From positions 1 through 21,302 of the forward strand of contig JAWWBN010000041.1 in the NCBI GenBank assembly GCA_033720955.1: 21,302 nt of DNA, given 5' to 3'. Below are positions 14,714-21,302 of the stretch, one piece after another. The notes below the pieces were generated by a model, which was given only the letters and a program-made list of their open reading frames with translations, did no database searches and had not been told where the DNA came from. Origin of the DNA: JAWWBN01 sp033720955. Its GTDB lineage: Bacteria; Acidobacteriota; Thermoanaerobaculia; Multivoradales; JAHEKO01. The first letter of the stretch is position 1; every line of letters begins with the position of its first letter. The position numbers and the translations under genes are program-made.

Positions 14714-14719
14714 ACGATA
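14714..14719 (-). promoter_or_regulatory. possible -10 for the DUF305/LVIVD gene
   Basis: TATCGT (minus strand) sits about 50 bases upstream of ATG 14663, inside the 116-base gap after the P1 peptidase stop. No -35 is recognisable. If real, the fusion gene can be expressed apart from the peptidase gene. Confidence 0.25.
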
Positions 14720-14779
14720 TCGCGAACCGGGTCCGGCGCCGGTCGCCTGGCACCTCGGGGCGGAGGGGAGCCCGGCAGC

Positions 14780-15949
14780 TCATCGCCCCTCCGGCTGCTG
14801 GAGGGCCCCATAGCGGGTGAGGATCTCGAGCAGCGGCTCGAGCGGAATGGCCTCCAGTGCGCCGCGGGCGCTCGTCACCGTGGTCGCCGCGAAGAGCGCG
14901 TTGTAGATCGCCTCCTCCGTGGCCTCGACGACGGCGGCGAAGAGCGGTGACATCGACTCGTTGACCAGGGTGGGCACCGTCACCGGCTCCCGGCTGGAGC
15001 GCGGCCGGCGAACCCCCGGGTGGGTGGAGAAGGCGATCACGTAGTCCCCCGAGCCGTTGTGGACGAACGAGCCGGTCCGGGCCAGCCCGAGCATGGCCCG
15101 TTGGGCCAGGCGGTCGAGACCGCGGGCGACGAGAGGTGCGTCGGTCGCCACCACCATCATGATGGAGCCGTCCTCGGAGTCCGCGCCCGCCGCGAGCTCG
15201 CGGCGGTAGGCCCACTCCCCCATCTCGCGGCCGACCGGCGCGCCGTTCATGGTCAGGGTCCCGCCGAAGTTGGTCTGCACCAGCACCCCGACCGTGTAGC
15301 CCCCCAGGGAGGAGGGGAGCACCCGCGAGCTGGTGCCGATGCCCCCCTTCCAGGCGAAGGCCCGGGTGCCGGTGCCGGCGCCGACGCTGCCCTCGGCCAC
15401 CGGTCCGGCGCTCGCCGCCGCCAGCGCCGCGAATACCTCGGCGCGGCCCACCGGGTCGGCCCACATGTCGTTGACCACCGAGTCGTTGGTCTCCCCCACC
15501 ACCGGGTTCACGGTGTGCTCGCCCATCCCCGGCTGCTCGTACACCCACTCCTTGAGGGCGTTGGCGGCGCTCCAGACGCAGAGCGTGCAGGTCAGCAGGA
15601 TCGGCGTCTCGAGCTCTCCGAACTCCCGCACCTGGGTCTCCCCGACGAGCTTGCCGTAGCCGTTGCCGACGTGGATCCAGGCCGGCACGGGGTCGGTGTA
15701 GAGGTTGCCCGGGGCGGGGACGACGGCGGTGACGCCCGTGCGCAGGTCGTCGCCCCGTACCACCGTCTCGTGACCCACCCGGACCCCACCGACGTCGGTG
15801 ATGGCGTTGAGAGGCCCCGTCGGGAAGACGCCCACGACGAGGCCGGCCTCGCGTGCCCGCGGTCTCTCGGCGGCGGCCGCCGGGAGCGCGGCGAAGAGGC
15901 TCAGGAGGAGCAGAGCGGCGGTCGGTCGGTCCCGGCGGGTGGATCTCAT
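14780..15949 (-). CDS. P1 family peptidase (DmpA/BapA-like beta-aminopeptidase), exported
   Basis: The product has 389 residues. AAGGAG shortly before ATG 15949 fixes the start. Residues 1-27 form a Sec signal peptide (ALLLLSLFAALPAAAA). The mature protein opens with the family's GPLNAITDVGGVRVGH. It has the NPVVGETND block and the glycine-rich GSVGAGTGTRAFAWKGG. The autoprocessing site Gly261-Ser262 lies in DSEDGSIMMVVATDAPL; cleavage there yields alpha and beta chains, and Ser262 becomes the N-terminal nucleophile. Such Ntn-type enzymes release N-terminal D- or beta-amino acids, or act as ornithine acetyltransferase-fold peptidases. Substrate specificity cannot be read from sequence. Its position 116 bases upstream of the DUF305 fusion, same strand and also exported, suggests a shared transcript. 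Confidence 0.93.
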   Translation of the reverse strand: MRSTRRDRPTAALLLLSLFAALPAAAAERPRAREAGLVVGVFPTGPLNAITDVGGVRVGHETVVRGDDLRTGVTAVVPAPGNLYTDPVPAWIHVGNGYGKLVGETQVREFGELETPILLTCTLCVWSAANALKEWVYEQPGMGEHTVNPVVGETNDSVVNDMWADPVGRAEVFAALAAASAGPVAEGSVGAGTGTRAFAWKGGIGTSSRVLPSSLGGYTVGVLVQTNFGGTLTMNGAPVGREMGEWAYRRELAAGADSEDGSIMMVVATDAPLVARGLDRLAQRAMLGLARTGSFVHNGSGDYVIAFSTHPGVRRPRSSREPVTVPTLVNESMSPLFAAVVEATEEAIYNALFAATTVTSARGALEAIPLEPLLEILTRYGALQQPEGR

Positions 15950-15982
15950 GGTGTCTCCTTGGGCGGGCTCGGAGGGGATGAT

Positions 15983-16114
15983 CTACCTCCCTTCTCCGAG
16001 CCTCCGGGTCATGAAGCTTGTGTTGGGCTCGAGCTCCTTGAGCGCCGCGCAGAGATGCTCACGGAGAAGGGCGGTGATCTGCCCGCCCGTCAGGTCGTCT
16101 TGACGGATCTCCAA
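15983..16114 (-). pseudogene. internally deleted GNAT acetyltransferase remnant (43 codons)
   Basis: TTG 16114, preceded by AGAGG, opens a 43-codon frame. Its first 20 codons (EIRQDDLTGG, ALLREHL) look like the N-terminus of a common GNAT acetyltransferase family whose members begin roughly M-x-IR-x-DDL-x-G-x-E-I-x-ALL-x-EHL. The next stretch (CAALKELEP) resembles the internal GCGALKELDP strand of that family, and the end (NTSFMTRRL) resembles its C-terminal PNSVFMTRRL. The pieces appear joined in order with about 100 residues missing and the frame kept. The comparison is from memory of the family. It lies downstream of thiC on the same strand. Either a decayed gene or a residual micro-ORF; no acetyl-CoA-binding loop remains. 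Confidence 0.55.
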
Positions 16115-16139
16115 GCCTGCCTCTTTGCCGTCATGCTAT

Positions 16140-16182
16140 CCCCGGCGGCGGGGAGGAGGCTCGCCGGCCCGCGAGCGGCCGG
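16140..16182 (-). terminator. tandem hairpins after thiC
   Basis: Just past the thiC stop on the minus strand are CCGGCC/GGCCGG (arms 16177-16182 and 16164-16169, loop seven) and then CCCCG/CGGGG (arms 16149-16153 and 16140-16144, loop four). No T-tract follows, so termination is probable rather than certain. Confidence 0.4.
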
Positions 16183-16185
16183 GGC

Positions 16186-18009
<1,824 letters not shown>

Positions 18010-18036
18010 GGCGTCCTCCTCGACCGCGGCTCGCTG

Positions 18037-18116
18037 TCGCATCCCTACGCCGGTGCGAACCGGATCAGGTTCGGCGGGTGCTTCTCAGCGGCGCATCGTC
18101 GCCGCGCCCCGTGCGA
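18037..18116 (-). ncRNA. TPP riboswitch (THI element) controlling thiC
   Basis: Read on the minus strand, the block shows the THI-box core in order: CGGGGCGC, a GC-rich P3 hairpin, CTGAGA, ACCC, GAACCTGATC, CCGGTTCGCACCGG and GCGTAGGGA. Outer stem P1 is formed by TCGCA (18116-18112) with TGCGA (18041-18037). The element ends about 16 bases before the thiC Shine-Dalgarno and 28 before the ATG, so control of translation initiation is likely. Confidence 0.96.
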
Positions 18117-18120
18117 AGCC

Positions 18121-18126
18121 ACTATA
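18121..18126 (-). promoter_or_regulatory. -10 element of the thiC promoter
   Basis: TATAGT on the minus strand lies immediately upstream of the riboswitch, so the transcript would begin at the aptamer's first stem. The place where a -35 is expected is occupied by a perfect inverted repeat (18143-18160) rather than a consensus hexamer. Confidence 0.5.
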
Positions 18127-18142
18127 GCAATCGCAGGGGGCC

Positions 18143-18160
18143 GCCGGCGTTGACGCCGGC
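18143..18160. repeat. perfect 7-bp inverted repeat over the thiC -35 region
   Basis: GCCGGCG (18143-18149) and CGCCGGC (18154-18160) are separated by TTGA. The repeat covers the expected -35 of thiC and lies about 105 bases upstream of the divergent sulfatase-fold gene. It could be an operator, a hairpin in an RNA, or a chance palindrome in GC-rich DNA. Confidence 0.4.
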
Positions 18161-18233
18161 AGGGCGTCCGCGCGTCGGCGGGCTCGGGAAGGGGAGCCCC
18201 GACGCCGTCGTCGATGGCGGCGCCGGCCGTTGA

Positions 18234-18239
18234 TAGAGT
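18234..18239 (+). promoter_or_regulatory. possible -10 for the sulfatase/ATP-grasp operon
   Basis: TAGAGT (TAnnnT) lies 27 bases before ATG 18267 in a GC-rich intergenic region. No -35 is evident. A 5' leader of roughly 20 bases would result, with no obvious Shine-Dalgarno. Confidence 0.3.
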
Positions 18240-18266
18240 CCCTTCCTTGCGACCCGAGACCGTCCG

Positions 18267-20243
18267 ATGAGCACCTCCCCGCCTCCGGAGTCGGCGACCG
18301 GCTCCCCGCAGCGCGCATCGCGCTTCGCGACCGTCGCCGCCGGCCTCGCCGCCGCGGCGCTCTTCGCCCTGCTCCAGGCCGGCCTCCTGCTGCTGCGCCA
18401 GCAGGAGTTCGACGTCGCGGTGGCGATCGGTCTCGCGAAGGCCGGGGTGATCGCCGCCCTGGTCACCGTGGCCGGGCTCTGGCTGATGGCTCTCGCGCTG
18501 CGCCGGTGGCACCCCGTGGCGCGACGGGGCGAGCGGGACCGGGCCACCCGCTCGCTGCTCTTCGGTCTCGCGGCGGCGGTGGGGGCGTGGATGCTGGTCG
18601 ACGCCTGGGTGGCGGGTCCGCTGGTGCCCACCGGCCTGGAGATCTGGCTCGAGGTCGCCGCGGCGCTCGCGGCGGGGGTGGCGGTGGGGCGACGGCCGCC
18701 GTCGGCGCGCTTCTGCCGTCGCGCGGCGTGGCTGCTGGTCGCTGCGATCCTCTTTCTCTTCGTGCCGGTGTCCGACCCGCGGATCGCGGGGGCTCCCGCG
18801 ACGGAGGCGAAGCCGGCTCCCACCGCAGCCGGCGCGGCGCCGGCCGGCGCCCCCGACGTGGTGCTCGTCTCGATCGACACCCTGCGCGCCGACCGGCTCG
18901 GCGCCTACGGCAGCGAGCGGGGGCTGACGCCGGAGATCGACCGGCTGGCCGCCGAGGGGTTCCTCTACGAGCGCGCCCTGGCCTCCTCCCCATGGACCGT
19001 GCCCAGCGTGGCCTCCATGCTGACCGGCCTGCCCACCATCCGGCACGGCGCCGGGCTCCCGCTGAGCTCGGGGCCGACCTTCTTCCGCTCCCCGCTGTCG
19101 GCCGATGCCGTCACCCTGGCGGAGAGGTTCGCCGCCGCGGGCTACCGCACCCGGGCCGTGGTGGCGAACGGCTTCCTCTCCCCCGGGATGGGGATGGCCC
19201 GCGGCTTCGAGGTCTTCGACACTCCGTTCTCGCGGGCTACCGGGACGATCTTCGTCCGCGAGATTCCCCTGGCGCGGCTGCTGCTCGCGCTCTTCCCGGT
19301 GCAACGGTGGGGCGACTATCGGGCGGAGGGAGTGACCGCGCGAGGCCTCCAGCTCCTCGCCGAGGACGATCCGCGACCCCTCTTCCTCTGGCTGCACTAC
19401 ATCGACCCCCACACCCCCTTCCAGGCCGAGCCCGGCGAGCTGGACCTGGAGGCGTGGAGCGCCGAGATCCACCAGACCATGCCCGAGGTACGCGACGACG
19501 GCACGGTGGTCGGCGACGTCTTCGCCGGCACGGCCAACGTGCGCGGCGGCTCGCTCTGGCTCACCCCCACCGACCGCGCGCGGATCGTGGAGTTCTACGA
19601 TCGCGCGGTCGCCTACGTGGACTCCGAGGTGGGGCGCCTCTTCCAGGCGCTGCGGGCGCCGGACCGGCCGCGCCCGGTGGTGGCGGCGCTGACCTCCGAC
19701 CACGGCGAGGAGCTCTGGGACCACGGAGGGTTCGAGCACGGCCACGACTACTACCGGGAGGTGACCCGGGTCCCCCTGATCTTCTGGGGGCCCGGGCGGG
19801 TGCCGACGGGGCGGGCGGAGGTCGGTCCGGTCGGCCTCGTGGACGTGCCGCCGACCCTCTGCGACCTCGCCGGCCTGGAAGTCGGCGAATCGGAGGCCCC
19901 CGACGAGGGCCGCTCGCTGGCGCCCACGTGGAGAGCCGTCGAGCCGCAGGAGCGGATGCGGATCCGCTTCTCCGAGGGCAACCTCTACGGCACCCCGGCG
20001 GTGCTGCTGGAGGACGGGCCGTGGCGATTCATCCTGCGGGCGCACGGCGCCGCCGAGCTCTACGACGCCTTCGACGACCCCGGCGAGCTCACGAATCGGG
20101 CGGCGGAGCATCCCGAGGTGGTGGCGCGGTACCGGGAGCTCCTCGAGCCGCGGCTGGCGCTCTTTCTGCGCGAGAGCGGCGAGGCGATGCCGGAGATGGA
20201 CGCCGAGACCAAGAAGGCGCTCAAGGCCCTGGGCTACATCTAG
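18267..20243 (+). CDS. membrane-anchored sulfatase-fold (alkaline phosphatase superfamily) enzyme
   Basis: The product has 658 residues. The N-terminal part carries about five TM helices (about 20-43, 50-78, 96-117, 122-140, 152-169), then a Pro/Ala linker and a periplasmic catalytic domain (about 195-530). Metal-site motifs are VVLVSIDTLRADRLGAYG (D204), HYIDPHTPF (D380, H382) and SDHGEEL (D478, H479) followed by GFEHGHDYY (H491, H493). The nucleophile segment is SSPWTVPSVASMLTG. Aligned to the sulfatase C/S-x-P-x-R signature it has Thr244 in place of Cys and Val248 in place of Arg, so formylglycine chemistry is not possible. A phosphotransferase or phosphodiesterase role using Thr, as in lipoteichoic-acid-synthase-like enzymes, is more likely. 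The tail ETKKALKALGYI is common in such proteins. The ATP-grasp gene starts 25 bases downstream. Confidence 0.85.
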   Translation: MSTSPPPESATGSPQRASRFATVAAGLAAAALFALLQAGLLLLRQQEFDVAVAIGLAKAGVIAALVTVAGLWLMALALRRWHPVARRGERDRATRSLLFGLAAAVGAWMLVDAWVAGPLVPTGLEIWLEVAAALAAGVAVGRRPPSARFCRRAAWLLVAAILFLFVPVSDPRIAGAPATEAKPAPTAAGAAPAGAPDVVLVSIDTLRADRLGAYGSERGLTPEIDRLAAEGFLYERALASSPWTVPSVASMLTGLPTIRHGAGLPLSSGPTFFRSPLSADAVTLAERFAAAGYRTRAVVANGFLSPGMGMARGFEVFDTPFSRATGTIFVREIPLARLLLALFPVQRWGDYRAEGVTARGLQLLAEDDPRPLFLWLHYIDPHTPFQAEPGELDLEAWSAEIHQTMPEVRDDGTVVGDVFAGTANVRGGSLWLTPTDRARIVEFYDRAVAYVDSEVGRLFQALRAPDRPRPVVAALTSDHGEELWDHGGFEHGHDYYREVTRVPLIFWGPGRVPTGRAEVGPVGLVDVPPTLCDLAGLEVGESEAPDEGRSLAPTWRAVEPQERMRIRFSEGNLYGTPAVLLEDGPWRFILRAHGAAELYDAFDDPGELTNRAAEHPEVVARYRELLEPRLALFLRESGEAMPEMDAETKKALKALGYI

Positions 20244-20268
20244 TAGCCCCGGGTCGAGGATCAGCGCG

Positions 20269-21279
20269 GTGCGCGAGCCGTTGCCCAAGGCGGTGGAGCT
20301 CCAGATGGAGGCGGCGCGCGCTCTGGGCCTCGCCTGCCGGGTGCTCGATCCCGCCTTCGGCTTTCTCTTCGAGATCTCCGACGGCCGCCGCCGCCGGCTG
20401 CTGATCGGCGGGCGCTCGCCGCTCAACGACTCGGTGGCGGCGCGGGTCGCGGGCGACAAGCACTACAGCAAGCTGGTGCTGGCGGACGCCGGCTTCCGGG
20501 TGCCGGCGGCGGTGCGCTGCATCCAGCCCGGCCACTACTCGAGCCCCGAGATCGAGAGCGCCGCCGGGCTCGCCCCGGGCCTCGCCTTCGCCGAGGCGAG
20601 CTCCTTTCCGCTGATCGTCAAGCCGAACCGGAAGTCCCACGGGCGGGGCGTCACCGAGGTGACGACCCCCGACGAGCTCGCCGACGCGGTGCGGGCGGTC
20701 TGGCGGATCGACCCGATCGCCCTGGTGGAGGAGAGGGCGCAGGGCCTGGACGTGCGCATCGACTTCCTCGACGGCGAGTTCCTGATCGGCTATTTGCGGC
20801 GGCCGCTGGAGCTGGTGGGGGACGGCCGGTCGAGTGTCCGCGATCTCCTCGCGGCGGCCGACCCCCGGATGCAGGGCGAGGCGGCGTGGGAGCGGATCGA
20901 GCGCGACGCCACCTGGCGCCGGCGGGTGACGGACCGCGGCCTGGGGCCGGAGTCGGTGCTGACGGCCGGGCGACGGGTCGTGGTGGGGGGCACGGTGCTC
21001 AACCTCCATCGCTGGGCCGTGGCCGAGCTGCTGCCGGAGCTGCCGCCGGGTCTGGCGGGGCTCGGGCGGTCGGTGGGGGAGACGATCGGTCTGCGCTTCT
21101 ACGGCATCGACTGCAAGGTTCCGCGTCTCGACGCCGGGCCCGCCGAGGTCACCGTCATCGAGGTCAACGCCTCGCCGCTCCTCACCGGCATGGCGGAGAT
21201 CGGCTGGCGCGAGGAGGCCCTGGCGGCCCAGATCCGGGTCATCGAGGCGGCCTGGAAGAGCGCCGCCCGGAGCGGCTGA
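20269..21279 (+). CDS. stand-alone cyanophycin-synthetase-like ATP-grasp ligase
   Basis: The product has 336 residues from GTG 20269, with GAGGA at 20256-20260. The sequence follows the middle region of cyanophycin synthetase (CphA). An N-terminal lid-like part (GGRSPLNDSVAARV) leads into AGDKHYSKLVLADAGFRVP (K64). Next come IVKPNRKSHGRGVTEV (K118, ATP loop), VEERAQGLDVRIDFLDGEF and RRPLELVGDGRSSVRDLL. SVLTAGRRVVVGGTVLNLHRW matches the CphA substrate region. The closing YGIDCKVP...VIEVNASPLL gives metal ligands D281, E298 and N300. The N-terminal CphA domain and the C-terminal Mur-ligase-like domain are both absent, so it cannot be a classical CphA. It probably forms an amide or peptide bond through an acyl-phosphate; substrates are unknown. 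Likely co-transcribed with the sulfatase-fold gene. Confidence 0.85.
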   Translation: MREPLPKAVELQMEAARALGLACRVLDPAFGFLFEISDGRRRRLLIGGRSPLNDSVAARVAGDKHYSKLVLADAGFRVPAAVRCIQPGHYSSPEIESAAGLAPGLAFAEASSFPLIVKPNRKSHGRGVTEVTTPDELADAVRAVWRIDPIALVEERAQGLDVRIDFLDGEFLIGYLRRPLELVGDGRSSVRDLLAAADPRMQGEAAWERIERDATWRRRVTDRGLGPESVLTAGRRVVVGGTVLNLHRWAVAELLPELPPGLAGLGRSVGETIGLRFYGIDCKVPRLDAGPAEVTVIEVNASPLLTGMAEIGWREEALAAQIRVIEAAWKSAARSG

Positions 21280-21302
21280 GCCTTCAGGGCACGAGCACCT
21301 GG

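Noticed and set aside
11754..14813. Plus-strand open frame of about 1,019 codons opposite the DUF305/LVIVD gene
   Set aside because: Antisense shadow, low complexity, no motif, and no start signal.
14664..15548. N-terminal extension of the DUF305/LVIVD frame across the P1 peptidase gene
   Set aside because: The frame stays open but is out of register with the peptidase and lacks coding character. ATG 14663 has a Shine-Dalgarno and is followed directly by a signal peptide.
18267..20243. Naming the protein an active arylsulfatase
   Set aside because: The Cys/Ser of the sulfatase signature is Thr and the following Arg is Val, so standard formylglycine sulfatase activity is not supported.
20269..21279. 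Full cyanophycin synthetase (cphA)
   Set aside because: Both the N-terminal CphA domain and the Mur-ligase-like domain are missing, and the gene ends with a stop inside the window.
21284..21302. Possible last codons (QVLVP then stop) of a converging minus-strand gene at the right edge
   Set aside because: Only five codons are visible, too few to support a gene.

Overview
The window is about 21.3 kb of very GC-rich, gene-dense bacterial chromosome. Codons show a strong third-position G/C bias on both strands. The bias also creates long antisense open frames over nearly every real gene, and these were discarded. Several gene types seen here are common in high-GC Acidobacteriota: a sulfatase-fold protein ending in LKALGYI, a Tat-exported DUF362 protein, a P1 peptidase, a DUF4331 protein, and ECF sigma/anti-sigma pairs. 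Myxococcota, Gemmatimonadota and Planctomycetota are alternatives. No 16S rRNA, tRNA, phage, IS element or CRISPR array was seen, so the taxonomy is inference.

Layout. (1) 1-948 (-): N-terminal part of a GT-C/PMT-like membrane glycosyltransferase that runs off the left edge. (2) 1193-2720 (+): a three-TM membrane protein, an ECF sigma factor and a zinc-motif anti-sigma factor, tightly packed. (3) 2746-5055: a divergent pair, a DUF3313 lipoprotein (-) and a secreted DUF4331 protein (+). (4) 5269-6611 (+): a second ECF sigma factor (SigK-like) with an RskA-type anti-sigma factor. (5) 6601-12086 (-): an Fpg/Nei DNA glycosylase, a DUF362 protein translationally coupled to a squalene-cyclase-repeat protein, and an ADP-forming acyl-CoA synthetase. 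(6) 12087-15949 (-): a DUF305/LVIVD-propeller fusion and a DmpA-type P1 peptidase, both exported. (7) 15983-18126 (-): an internally deleted acetyltransferase remnant, then thiC under a TPP riboswitch. (8) 18267-21279 (+): a membrane-anchored sulfatase-fold enzyme and a stand-alone cyanophycin-synthetase-like ATP-grasp ligase, probably one operon.

How the genes work together. The two sigma/anti-sigma modules bracket the DUF3313/DUF4331 pair, which suggests, without proof, that they control cell-envelope or secreted proteins. The thiC unit is a self-contained TPP-feedback system. At least three minus-strand genes lack a Shine-Dalgarno sequence and instead carry a -10-like motif six or seven bases before the ATG, which suggests leaderless transcription.

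Items most worth a second look: the stand-alone CphA-like ATP-grasp next to a sulfatase-fold enzyme with Thr at the nucleophile position; the DUF305/LVIVD fusion with its acidic repeat linker; and the 43-codon acetyltransferase mosaic between thiC and the P1 peptidase.
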